Counted from the stretch's first letter, positions 1 to 6,569 are shown. The stretch: 9,666 nt of DNA from an uncultured Lysobacterales bacterium (GCA_946886865.1 CAMPJI010000088.1:1-9666), one strand, 5' to 3'. Numbers and translations are program-made. Notes: generated by a model not told the origin, from the letters alone.

Positions 1-283
1 ACATGCCGCCGACGGTGAACAGCATCACCGCCACCAGGAACGACCAGAAGTAGATCGCCTTGCCGTAGCCCAGCGGGTATTCCGGCGACGCCGGCCGCTT
101 GGCCTGGCGCATGCCCAGCAGCAGCAGGCCCTAGTTCCCGCAGTCGGCCAGCGAATGCACGGTTTCGGCCAGCATCGCGCTGGAGCCGGTCACGAAGGCG
201 GCCAGGCCCTTGGCCACCGCGATCGCAAAGTTGGCACCCAGGGCGAAGAGGATCGCGCGATTCGAATCGCCACCACCGGCCAT
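1..283 (-). pseudogene. Cation diffusion facilitator transporter, 5' part, with in-frame amber stop
   Basis: The reverse complement from the ATG at 283 reads 94 codons to the window edge. It matches the N-terminus of the CDF (cation efflux) family: a first hydrophobic helix at about residues 10-30, the TM2 signature HSLAD with the metal-ligand pair H43 and D47, then GLLLLGMRQAKR and the loop motif YPLGYGKAIYFWSF. Family members export Zn2+, Mn2+ or Fe2+ across the inner membrane by proton antiport. Codon 51 is TAG (bases 133-131) where I expect the conserved Gln of the 'NQ-LLLLG' motif; a single C-to-T change from CAG would produce it. The frame stays open and family-like on both sides, so the gene is either recently inactivated or the base is a sequencing error. 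It diverges from the GNAT gene. A TAGACT sequence (minus strand, 319-314) could be its -10 box, but I see no good -35. The rest of the gene is outside the window. Confidence 0.8.
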
Positions 284-403
284 GGCACGCCTCAGGTACG
301 GAAACGGGCGCGGAGTCTACACCGGCGATGTTGCCGTACGCCGTGCGTCCGTGAAGACGGCATGAAGAGGGCATGAAGCCCGCGAAGAAAGCCCTGTGCG
401 AGC

Positions 404-991
404 ATGCCGGCCATGGCTGCGCGCGAACGTCTCCCCCCTTGGCACGAGCGCCAACGATTGCCCAACGGCCGCGAAGTGCTGATCCGACCGGTGCGTCCGG
501 AGGACGCCGAACCGTTGCGGGCCGGCTTCGGCCTGCTGCAACCCGAGGAGGTGCGACAGCGCTTCCTGCATTCGATGAAGGAGCTGAGTCCGGAGATGCT
601 GGACCGGCTCACGCGGCTCAACCCCAAGACCGAATTCGCGCTGGTGGCCGCCGAACCGCTGCCCCCGGGCGAGGCGCTGGTGGGCGCGGTGGCCCGCATC
701 TCGGTTGCGCCGGGCCGCCAGGACGCCGAATTCGCCATCCTGGTCAGCCGCTACCTCGCCAATATGGGGCTGGGGCGGTACCTGATGACGCGCCTGGTGA
801 AGTGGGCGCGCGGCAAGAAGGTCAGCCGCATCTATGGCGATGTCTTCGAGCACAACCACGCCATGCTGTCGCTGGCGCGCTCGCTGGGGTTCGAACGCGA
901 GGCGCAGCAGGAGGAGCAGGGCCTGATCCGGGTGTCGCTGGACCTGTCCAAGCCTGTCGCATCCGCTGCGTCCGCCGCCGCGGCACGCTGA
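404..991 (+). CDS. GNAT-family N-acetyltransferase, Pat/YfiQ C-domain type
   Basis: A 195-residue cytoplasmic protein formed by one GNAT domain. It shows the pattern of the acetyltransferase domain of protein-lysine acetyltransferases (Pat/YfiQ): IRPVRPEDAEPLRAGF near residues 27-42, RQRFLHSMKELSPEML (51-66), the central strand AEFAILVS (108-115), the acetyl-CoA loop NMGLGRYLMTRLVKWAR (120-136) and the C-terminal NHAMLSLARSLGF (151-163). In the usual Q/R-x-x-G-x-G/A motif, both glycines are present (G122, G124) but the Q/R position is Ala119. The substrate cannot be told; protein lysine or a small molecule are both possible. No acyl-CoA synthetase-like domain is attached. The start could be ATG 404 or ATG 413; an in-frame TGA at 374-376 excludes anything much further upstream, and no good Shine-Dalgarno sequence is seen for either. 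It is separated from mfd by a repeat pair and need not be cotranscribed. Confidence 0.85.
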   Translation: MPAMAARERLPPWHERQRLPNGREVLIRPVRPEDAEPLRAGFGLLQPEEVRQRFLHSMKELSPEMLDRLTRLNPKTEFALVAAEPLPPGEALVGAVARISVAPGRQDAEFAILVSRYLANMGLGRYLMTRLVKWARGKKVSRIYGDVFEHNHAMLSLARSLGFEREAQQEEQGLIRVSLDLSKPVASAASAAAAR

Positions 992-1014
992 GGCGATCGC
1001 GCCGGTCCCCACCC

Positions 1015-1097
1015 TTGGTAGGAGCGGCTTGAGCCGCGAACGTTGCCCGTTCGCCCGCGGACCGATCTGATCGCGGCTGAAGCCGCGCCTGCATCCC
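1015..1097. repeat. Inverted pair of short palindromic intergenic repeats (REP/BIME-like)
   Basis: Copy 1 (1016-1040) reads TGGTAGGAGCGGCTTGAGCC then GCGAA. Copy 2 (1072-1095) is the inverted form, whose reverse complement reads GCAGGCGCGGCTTCAGCCGC. Each copy has its own palindromic core, CGGCT-T-(G/C)-AGCCG, and the two face each other across about 31 bp. The 'GTAGGAGCGGCTT-AGCCGCGA' unit is familiar to me as a dispersed repeat of Xanthomonadaceae and Pseudomonas genomes. Such pairs fold into double hairpins that can attenuate transcription or protect mRNA ends. Here it lies between the GNAT gene and mfd. Confidence 0.75.
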
Positions 1098-1150
1098 AGG
1101 CGTCCACCGGAACGGCCGCTTCTGTCATCGGCCACGCCACGCGCGTCGGC

Positions 1151-1156
1151 TAGAAT
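1151..1156 (+). promoter_or_regulatory. Putative -10 box of mfd, near-leaderless
   Basis: TAGAAT within GGCTAGAATCCC sits 10 nt before the mfd ATG. With a normal -10 to +1 distance, transcription would begin about 3-4 nt before the start codon. There is no Shine-Dalgarno sequence, which agrees with leaderless or near-leaderless translation, a frequent arrangement in xanthomonads. No clear -35 hexamer is visible, so this is a suggestion only. Confidence 0.4.
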
Positions 1157-1166
1157 CCCCCGCCTG

Positions 1167-4100
1167 ATGTCGACCCCCACGCTTCCCACTCCGCCGCTGC
1201 CCAGGGCCGGCCAGCAGCGCGCCTGGTGGCGCGCCCCCGCCTCGCCCTCGGCCCTCGCCTTCCACGTCGCCACCGCCGCGGCCGAGCACGACGGCCCGCT
1301 GCTGGTGGTCGCGCGCGACAACCACGCCGCGCACCAGATCGAGTCCGACCTGCGCACGCTGCTGGGTCTGGACGGCCTGCCGGACGGCCCGCTCCCCGTG
1401 CTGCCCTTCCCGGACTGGGAGACGCTGCCCTACGACGTCTTCAGCCCGCACCCGGACATCGTCAGCCAGCGCCTGGCGACGCTGCACCGCCTGCCGACGC
1501 TCAAGCGTGGTTTGGTGGTGGTACCGGTACAGACGCTGATGCAGCGCCTCGCGCCGCTGCGCCACGTGGTGGGCGGCAGTTTCGACGTGCGCGTCGGCCA
1601 GCGGCTGGACCTGGAGGCGGAGAAGCGCCGGCTGGAGTCGGCCGGCTACCGCAACGTGCCGCAGGTGCTGGACCCGGGCGACTTCGCCGTGCGCGGCGGC
1701 CTGCTGGACGTGTACCCGATGGGCGCGGACATGCCGTTCCGGGTGGAGCTGCTGGACGACGAGATCGACACCATCCGCGGCTTCGACCCGGAGAGCCAGC
1801 GTTCGCTCGACAAGATCGATGCCGTGCACCTGCTGCCCGGCCGCGAGCTGCCGATGGACGAGGCCGCGGTCAAGCGCGCGATGGACAGCCTGCGCGAGCG
1901 ATTCGACCTGGACACGCGCCGCAGTGCGCTCTACCAGGACCTGAAGGCCGGGCATGCACCGGCCGGCATCGAGTACTACCTGCCGCTGTTCTTCGAGTCG
2001 ACCGCCACGCTGTTCGATTACCTGCCCGCGTCCGCCCTGCCCGTGCTGGGCGACGGCACCGCCGAGGCCATCGACCGCTTCTGGCAGCAGACCGGGGAGC
2101 GCTTCGAGCAGCGCCGCCACGATGTCGAGCGCCCGGTGCTGCCGCCGGATGCGCTGTACCTGCCCCCCGACGCCCTGCGCGGGCGCCTCAACCAGGGCGA
2201 GCGTGTCGAGGTGTGCGGCGAGGGCCACCCGCAACGCGAGCGCGCCCATGCCCTCGGCAGCCAGCCCGCCCCCGATTTGCCGCTGGTGGCGCGCGACCAC
2301 GCGCCCGCCGATGCGCTCAGGTCGTTCCTGTCGAACTACCCGGGCCGCGTGCTGATCGCCGCGGATTCGCCCGGCCGCCGCGAAGCGCTGCTGGAGGTGA
2401 TGCAGGCGGCGCAGCTCGCGCCAGCCGTGCTGCCCGACTGGACGGCGTTCCTGCCACGCGGCGCCGCGGAGGCCGGGGCCGCCTTCGCGATTGCGGTCGC
2501 CCCGTTCGACAACGGTTTCGCCCTCGACGCACCGCAACTGACGGTCCTGACCGAGCGCCAGCTGTTCCCCGAACGCGCCGGGCAGCCGCGCCGCCGCAAG
2601 CGCGCCGGGCGCGAACCCGAGGCCATCATCCGCGACCTCGGCGAGCTGACCGAGGGCGCGCCGATCGTCCACGAGGACCACGGCGTCGGCCGCTACCGCG
2701 GGCTGGTGGTGCTGGAGGCCGGCGGCGAGAAGAACGAATACCTGGAGATCGAATACGCCAAGGGCGACCGCCTGTACGTGCCGGTCGCGCAGCTGCACCT
2801 GGTCAACCGCTATTCCGGCGCGTCGGCTGAAACCGCGCCGCTGCATTCGCTGGGTGGCGAGCAGTGGACCAAGGCCAAGCGCAAGGCGGCCGAAAAGGTC
2901 CGTGACGTCGCCGCCGAGCTGCTGGAGATCCAGGCCAAGCGGCGTGCCCGCGCGGGCCTCGCGATCGATGTCGACCGCTCGATGTACGAGCCGTTCGCCG
3001 CGGGCTTCCCGTTCGAGGAGACGCCCGACCAGCTGGCCGCGATCGAGGCGGTGCTGCGCGACCTGCAGTCCAGCCAACCCATGGATCGCGTGGTCTGCGG
3101 CGATGTCGGCTTCGGCAAGACCGAGGTCGCCGTGCGCGCGGCGTTCGCGGCCGCCGCGGGCGGCAAGCAGGTAGCGGTGCTGGTGCCGACCACGCTGCTG
3201 GCCGAACAGCACTACCGCAACTTCCGCGACCGGTTTGCCGACTGGCCGCTGAAGGTCGAAGTGCTGTCGCGCTTCAAGACCAAGAAGGAGATCGAAGCGG
3301 AGCTGGGGCGCGTCACGGCCGGCGAGGTCGACGTGATCGTGGGCACCCACCGCCTGCTGCAGAAAGACGTGCGCTTCAAGGACCTGGGCCTGGTGATCGT
3401 CGACGAGGAGCAGCGCTTCGGCGTGCGCCAGAAGGAGGCGCTCAAGGCGCTGCGCGCCAACGTGCACCTGCTGACGCTGACCGCGACGCCCATCCCGCGC
3501 ACGCTCAACATGGCGATGGCCGGCCTGCGCGACCTGTCGATCATCGCCACGCCGCCCGCGCACCGGCTGGCGGTGCAGACGTTCGTGGTGCCGTGGGACG
3601 ACGCGCAGCTGCGCGAGGCGTTCCAGCGCGAGCTGGCGCGCGGCGGCCAGCTGTACTTCCTGCACAACGACGTGGAAAGCATCGTGCGCATGCAGCGCGA
3701 ACTCGAAGCGCTGGTGCCCGAGGCGCGCATCGGCGTGGCCCACGGCCAGATGCCCGAGCGCGAACTCGAGCGCGTGATGCTCGACTTCCACAAACAACGG
3801 TTCAACGTGCTGCTGTCGACCACGATCATCGAATCGGGCATCGACATCCCCAACGCCAACACCATCATCATCAACCGCGCCGACCGCTTCGGCCTGGCGC
3901 AGCTGCACCAGCTGCGCGGCCGCGTCGGCCGCAGCCACCACCGCGCCTACGCCTACCTGGTGGTGCCGGACAAGCGCTCGATCACGGCCGACGCGCAGAA
4001 GCGCCTGGAGGCGATCGCCTCGATGGACGAGCTGGGCGCCGGCTTCACCCTGGCCACGCACGACCTGGAGATCCGCGGTGCCGGCGAGCTGCTGGGCGAG

Positions 4101-4658
4101 GACCAGAGCGGACAGATGGCCGAGGTCGGCTTCAGCCTCTACACCGAGCTGCTGGAACGCGCGGTGCGTTCGATCAAGCGCGGCGAGTTGCCGGATGTCG
4201 ACGGCACGCAGGCGCGCGGCGCCGAGGTGGAGCTGCATATCCCCGCGCTGATCCCCGAGGACTACCTGCCCGACGTCCATACCCGCCTGACGCTGTACAA
4301 GCGCGTCAGCGGCGCGCGCGACACGGCCGAACTGCGTGAACTGCAGGTGGAGATGATCGACCGCTTCGGCCTGCTGCCCGACCCGGCCAGGCACCTGTTC
4401 GCCATCGCCGAACTGAAACTGGCCGCCACCGCGATGGGCATCGCCCGTATCGATCTGGGCGAGACCGGCGGCCGCGTGCAGTTCGTCGAGAAGCCCAACG
4501 TCGACCCGATGGCGATCATCAAGCTGATCCAGGGCCAGCCGAAGCTCTACCAGATGGACGGCCCGGACAAGCTGAAGCTCAAGCTGGACCTGCCCGACGC
4601 ACCGGCGCGGCTGGCAGCGGCCAAGGGGCTGATGGCGATGCTGGACAAGGGCGGTTGA
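1167..4658 (+). CDS. mfd: Transcription-repair coupling factor Mfd
   Basis: The 1163-residue product is slightly longer than E. coli Mfd (1148). Mfd recognises RNA polymerase stalled at DNA lesions, pushes it off with its ATP-driven translocase and recruits UvrA. Visible in order: the UvrB-like N-terminal modules (for example LPFPDWETLPYDVFSPHPDI, about residues 79-98); the RNA-polymerase-interacting CarD-like domain around 490-560 (GAPIVHEDHGVGRYRG, His502); translocase domain 1 with Walker A GDVGFGKTE (645-653, Lys651) and Walker B DEEQ (746-749); motif III TATPIPRTL (772-780); translocase domain 2 with motif VI QLRGRVGR (915-922); and the C-terminal TRCF domain to the end (EDYLPDVHTRLTLYKRVS and following). 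No frameshift or missing motif is seen. The ATG has no Shine-Dalgarno sequence but is preceded by a plausible -10 box. The gene is convergent with intI; the 124 bp between them contain a small tandem duplication and no clear terminator. Confidence 0.98.
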   Translation: MSTPTLPTPPLPRAGQQRAWWRAPASPSALAFHVATAAAEHDGPLLVVARDNHAAHQIESDLRTLLGLDGLPDGPLPVLPFPDWETLPYDVFSPHPDIVSQRLATLHRLPTLKRGLVVVPVQTLMQRLAPLRHVVGGSFDVRVGQRLDLEAEKRRLESAGYRNVPQVLDPGDFAVRGGLLDVYPMGADMPFRVELLDDEIDTIRGFDPESQRSLDKIDAVHLLPGRELPMDEAAVKRAMDSLRERFDLDTRRSALYQDLKAGHAPAGIEYYLPLFFESTATLFDYLPASALPVLGDGTAEAIDRFWQQTGERFEQRRHDVERPVLPPDALYLPPDALRGRLNQGERVEVCGEGHPQRERAHALGSQPAPDLPLVARDHAPADALRSFLSNYPGRVLIAADSPGRREALLEVMQAAQLAPAVLPDWTAFLPRGAAEAGAAFAIAVAPFDNGFALDAPQLTVLTERQLFPERAGQPRRRKRAGREPEAIIRDLGELTEGAPIVHEDHGVGRYRGLVVLEAGGEKNEYLEIEYAKGDRLYVPVAQLHLVNRYSGASAETAPLHSLGGEQWTKAKRKAAEKVRDVAAELLEIQAKRRARAGLAIDVDRSMYEPFAAGFPFEETPDQLAAIEAVLRDLQSSQPMDRVVCGDVGFGKTEVAVRAAFAAAAGGKQVAVLVPTTLLAEQHYRNFRDRFADWPLKVEVLSRFKTKKEIEAELGRVTAGEVDVIVGTHRLLQKDVRFKDLGLVIVDEEQRFGVRQKEALKALRANVHLLTLTATPIPRTLNMAMAGLRDLSIIATPPAHRLAVQTFVVPWDDAQLREAFQRELARGGQLYFLHNDVESIVRMQRELEALVPEARIGVAHGQMPERELERVMLDFHKQRFNVLLSTTIIESGIDIPNANTIIINRADRFGLAQLHQLRGRVGRSHHRAYAYLVVPDKRSITADAQKRLEAIASMDELGAGFTLATHDLEIRGAGELLGEDQSGQMAEVGFSLYTELLERAVRSIKRGELPDVDGTQARGAEVELHIPALIPEDYLPDVHTRLTLYKRVSGARDTAELRELQVEMIDRFGLLPDPARHLFAIAELKLAATAMGIARIDLGETGGRVQFVEKPNVDPMAIIKLIQGQPKLYQMDGPDKLKLKLDLPDAPARLAAAKGLMAMLDKGG

Positions 4659-4674
4659 CCAAGGGCGGTTGACC
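4647..4674 (+). repeat. 14-bp tandem duplication across the mfd stop codon
   Basis: AAGGGCGGTTGACC occurs twice head to tail (4647-4660 and 4661-4674). The first copy contains the last codons and TGA of mfd; the second repeats them in the 3' untranslated region, giving an extra TGA at 4670-4672. It looks like a slippage duplication and does not change the protein. Confidence 0.9.
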
Positions 4675-4782
4675 GCGTCCGATACGAGGGTTGCCCCCGG
4701 GTTCGGTGCCGCAGTCGCATGGCCCCTGCCCTCCCCTCCTTTCAATGGATGGGGCGGAACAACGCTTGCACCCGCCCTGCGG

Positions 4783-5805
4783 TCAGCGGTCCAGCGGGCT
4801 CAGCACACCGCCCGCCCCGCGTCCCAGCACGTGCGTGTAGATCTGCGTCGTTGCCAGGTCCTTGTGGCCAAGCAACTCCTGCACGGTGCGGATGTCGTGA
4901 CCGGCCTCCAGCAGGTGCGTGGCGAAGGAATGGCGCAAGGTGTGGCACGTCGCCGGCTTGTCGATGCCCGCCCCGACCCGCGCCTTCCTGACCGCCCGTT
5001 GCAGGCTGGACTCGTCGACGTGGTGCCGCCTCGACTCGCCGCTGCGGGGGTCACGCGGGATCCGCGTCGCGGGAAACACGTACTGCCAGCCGAACTCACG
5101 TCCCGCGTTCGGATACTTCCGCCCTAGTGCGTGCGGCAGATGGACCTGCCCGCGCCCCGCCAGCAGGTCCTGGCCATGCAGGACGCGCACGCGCTCCACC
5201 TGCGCCTGCAGCCGGTCATCCAGGCGGCGCGGCAACGGCACGCGCCGGTCCTTGCCGCCCTTGCCATTGCGCACGCAGATCTCCGCGCGGCCGAAGTCCA
5301 CGTCCTTCACACGCAGGCGCACGCACTCCATCAACCGCATGCCCGTGCCGTACAGCAGCGCGGCCATCAGCCAGAGCTGCCCGTCCAGCAACGCCAGCAT
5401 CCGGTCGACTTCCTCGCGCGACAACACCACCGGTACGCGCTGCGGCCGCTTGGCGCGCACCACCGATTCCATCCACGGCAACTCGATGTCCAGCACCTGC
5501 CGATACAGGAACAGCAGCGCCGACAGCGCCTGGTTCTGCGTACTGGCCGCCACGTCGTCGAGTGTCGCCAACCGGGACAGGAACGCCTCGACCTCCACCG
5601 CCCCCATGTCCCGCGGATGGCGCCGGCCGTTCTCGACGATGAAGCGGCGGATCCAGTACAGGTACACCCGCTCGGTTCGAATGCTGTAGTGCTTCAACCG
5701 GCAGCGCGCCCGCACCTGTTCCAGCAACCGTGGCGACTTCGTCGACCCCCGACCGTCGCCCGCCGCCCCACCCGATAACACCGCGTCCTTGCCGTGATAC
5801 GACAT
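4783..5805 (-). CDS. intI: Integron integrase IntI (tyrosine recombinase)
   Basis: A 340-residue integron integrase if ATG 5805 is used. IntI recombines attC sites, as folded bottom-strand DNA, with attI to insert or excise cassettes. The five catalytic residues are present: R157 (GTGMR), H288 and R291 (HTLRH), H314 (LLGHK) and nucleophile Y323 (IYTHV). Their spacing of 131, 3, 23 and 9 residues equals that of IntI1 (R146, H277, R280, H303, Y312). The integron-specific extra segment that separates IntI from XerC/D is intact around residues 225-265 ([19 protein letters not shown] ... DPRSG..RRHHVDE). The C-terminus ends at SPLDR. Conserved homology begins at about residue 24 (SPRLLEQVR), so the first 23 residues are an unusual extension. 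The frame stays open up to a GTG at 5940, which would give 385 residues, and an in-frame GTG at 5785 is also possible; I prefer 5805. The gene appears functional. No promoter or LexA box is clear. Confidence 0.95.
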   Translation of the reverse strand: MSYHGKDAVLSGGAAGDGRGSTKSPRLLEQVRARCRLKHYSIRTERVYLYWIRRFIVENGRRHPRDMGAVEVEAFLSRLATLDDVAASTQNQALSALLFLYRQVLDIELPWMESVVRAKRPQRVPVVLSREEVDRMLALLDGQLWLMAALLYGTGMRLMECVRLRVKDVDFGRAEICVRNGKGGKDRRVPLPRRLDDRLQAQVERVRVLHGQDLLAGRGQVHLPHALGRKYPNAGREFGWQYVFPATRIPRDPRSGESRRHHVDESSLQRAVRKARVGAGIDKPATCHTLRHSFATHLLEAGHDIRTVQELLGHKDLATTQIYTHVLGRGAGGVLSPLDR

Positions 5806-5947
5806 AACACCCCATTTCCGCCGCATTTCCCGACATCGTCTTCGCCACCGGTCGGCAACTGAAGCAGGCAACCGCTTGATCTGGGGTAGGATTTCGCCGA
5901 ACCGGCGCGACGCACTGCGAAGACGCCGACCTGATAACACCCCACTT
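5774..5947. repeat. Three copies of an ATAACACC motif around the intI start and attI
   Basis: ATAACACCCCA is present exactly at 5804-5814 (overlapping the intI start codon) and 5934-5944, each followed by YTT. A shorter copy, ATAACACC, lies at 5775-5782 inside the intI N-terminal extension. On the minus strand two of them read GTGTTATC(A/G)GG. The 5934 copy also forms a short palindrome, CCCCA-CTT-TGGGG (5940-5952). They could be integrase or regulator binding sites, or the remains of a duplication of about 130 bp that extended the intI reading frame. Confidence 0.6.
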
Positions 5948-5970
5948 TGGGGATCTACTTAGTGTTAAAC
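5934..5970 (+). other. attI: Putative attI site with core GTTAAAC
   Basis: The core GTTAAAC (5964-5970) fits the GTTRRRY consensus. It lies 158 bp upstream of the intI start codon on the divergent side, before the first attC, which is where attI belongs. The preceding bases hold an ATAACACCCCA copy and a CCCCA/TGGGG palindrome that may be accessory integrase sites. The assignment is positional: attI sequences vary too much to confirm by eye. Alternatively, if 5964-6215 is an inserted element, the functional attI may lie elsewhere. Confidence 0.55.
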
Positions 5971-6215
5971 AACAAGAGCGGCGCGCTCATCGGATTGCGT
6001 AGCTGCCTGACACGAGAAAGCGAACTTGCCTGATTGACCCGGCTGCATCGTCGGGCAGAATCAACAAAGCGCCTGCGCTCGCAGGACAACGGCGTTGACC
6101 GGCGAGCGCAGGCGCTTTGTTGTCTGTAGAGACGCAACCTGGTCGCGTCGGCCGCTTTCATGGAGATCCGAATGCGGGTGCACTCCCCGGCGGCGCACCA
6201 CTCTTGTTGTCTAAC
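5964..6215. repeat. 252-bp ORF-less block with 23-bp inverted ends and TAGT flanks (cassette 0 or MITE-like element)
   Basis: The left end (5964-5986, GTTAAACAACAAGAGCGGCG and on) and the right end (6193-6215, ending CTCTTGTTGTCTAAC) are inverted repeats matching at 20 of 23 positions. All three differences are transitions and become G.T pairs if the bottom strand folds. TAGT directly flanks both ends (5960-5963 and 6216-6219). Inside is a perfect 21-bp hairpin whose arms resemble the outer arms (TTGTTGTCT recurs at 6117-6125 and 6204-6212). The outer 7 bp are explained by integron logic, because a cassette start is complementary to its own R'' box; the other 16 bp are not. It could be a structured non-coding cassette, a terminator cassette or a small non-autonomous transposable element. 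No convincing protein gene is inside. Confidence 0.65.
6062..6122. terminator. Perfect 21-bp hairpin, possible bidirectional terminator
   Basis: Left arm 6062-6082 (starts CAACAAAGCGCC) and right arm 6102-6122 (ends GGCGCTTTGTTG) are exact reverse complements. The 19-nt loop itself contains CAAC-GGC-GTTG (6087-6097). Each strand leaves the GC-rich stem into a T-rich stretch (TTTGTTGTCTGT on plus, TTTGTTGATTCT on minus), as in bidirectional intrinsic terminators, although the T tracts are interrupted. Placed between attI and the first attC, it would shield downstream cassettes from a promoter in or near intI. It could instead be a processed structured RNA. Confidence 0.6.
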
Positions 6216-6273
6216 TAGTCGTTCAAGTCGACACCGCTTCGTGGCTCGACCTCTTCGGGAAAGATCGGGCTAA
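6172..6273 (+). CDS. Possible 33-residue peptide running into the first attC
   Basis: ATG 6172 is preceded by GGAG (6162-6165) at a 6-nt spacing, and the frame runs 33 codons to TAA at 6271-6273; another in-frame ATG lies at 6160. It begins MRVHSPAAHHSCC and its second half is the translation of the attC region, Arg- and Ser-rich. I recognise nothing. The only support is the start-site spacing. It is downstream of the strong hairpin, so it would need its own promoter. It may well be fortuitous. Confidence 0.2.
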   Translation: MRVHSPAAHHSCCLTSRSSRHRFVARPLRERSG

Positions 6274-6327
6274 CATCGCCTTCGGTCACTGCCACCGGGC
6301 GGTGCAACTTAACTCAGGTAGTTAGGC
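6209..6327 (+). other. attC: attC of cassette 0, long and probably composite (119 bp)
   Basis: The R'' box GTCTAAC (6209-6215) and R' box GTTAGGC (6321-6327) bound it. The first about 50 bp align with the 60-bp attC sites (CTAAC-AGTC-TTCAAG-CGA-CCGCTTCG-GG-TCG), including the central loop. The expected L'/R' end is replaced by about 60 bp starting GGGAAAGATCGGG, and the true end is ACTTAACTCAGGTA-GTTAGGC. A second R''-like box, GGCTAAC (6268-6274), would give exactly 60 bp to the R' box. It therefore looks like two attC halves joined after loss of a boundary, or a naturally long attC. A CACCG-GG-CGGTG palindrome lies in the second half. Confidence 0.7.
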
Positions 6328-6332
6328 CGCTT

Positions 6333-6551
6333 ATGAAGATCGACGCAAAAGGGAAGTGGCGGATTCTGCTCGCAGCTACTCTGAGCCTCCCCCTCTCCTT
6401 CCTTGCCAACCGGCTACTCGACTACCTAACAAGCGCCATGCCCGAAAGCCCGTGGTTAGCTAAAATCCTAGTGCTTATCGCGTACGTTACGGCCATGACT
6501 TATTGCGTAATACGGCCAATATTTCGCAGTTCCGACCACAACTGGCGCTGA
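6333..6551 (+). CDS. Cassette 1: small two-helix membrane protein, unknown function
   Basis: A 72-residue protein. Hydrophobic segments at about residues 11-28 and 42-60 (LAKILVLIAYVTAMTYCVI) are joined by a short polar turn (TSAMPESPW). The N-terminus MKIDAKGKWR is basic and the tail RPIFRSSDHNWR is basic and polar, suggesting both ends are cytoplasmic. I recognise no family. The ATG lies 5 nt after the GTTAGGC core, leaving no room for a Shine-Dalgarno sequence inside the cassette; the AGGT of the preceding attC (6316-6319) is rather far at 13 nt. Several AT-rich codons (TTA, CTA, AAA) contrast with the flanking genes. A second very short frame with a good ribosome binding site follows in the same cassette. 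Being an intact frame that fills a cassette supports it as a real gene. Confidence 0.7.
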   Translation: MKIDAKGKWRILLAATLSLPLSFLANRLLDYLTSAMPESPWLAKILVLIAYVTAMTYCVIRPIFRSSDHNWR

Positions 6552-6569
6552 CCTATCAGGAGCCCCACA

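Noticed and set aside
317..1357. A 346-codon minus-strand frame over the GNAT gene.
   Set aside because: It is antisense to a clear GNAT domain, has no recognisable domain, and runs through the palindromic repeat pair and the mfd start.
1125..4745. A 1206-codon open frame on the minus strand over the whole of mfd.
   Set aside because: It is antisense to a gene with every Mfd motif, and its product is a His/Gln/Arg/Val-rich sequence with no domain. GC-rich third positions of mfd keep this frame open.
4669..5689. Plus-strand frames antisense to intI (152 to 256 codons).
   Set aside because: They mirror the integrase coding sequence; the products are low-complexity and Arg-rich with no domain.
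5806..5940. A start of IntI at GTG 5940, giving 385 residues.
   Set aside because: IntI proteins are about 320-340 residues, and conserved sequence begins only after ATG 5805. The extra part is Arg-rich and overlaps the attI region. I cannot fully exclude it.
5953..5972. A LexA box suggested by CTACTTAGTGTTAAAC upstream of intI.
   Set aside because: It contains TTAG but lacks the second half-site (TACTA) of the xanthomonad LexA consensus, so SOS control is not supported.
5955..6161. A 68-codon minus-strand frame inside cassette 0.
   Set aside because: It crosses the perfect hairpin and the attI core, is Arg/Ser-rich without motifs, and runs against the cassette direction.
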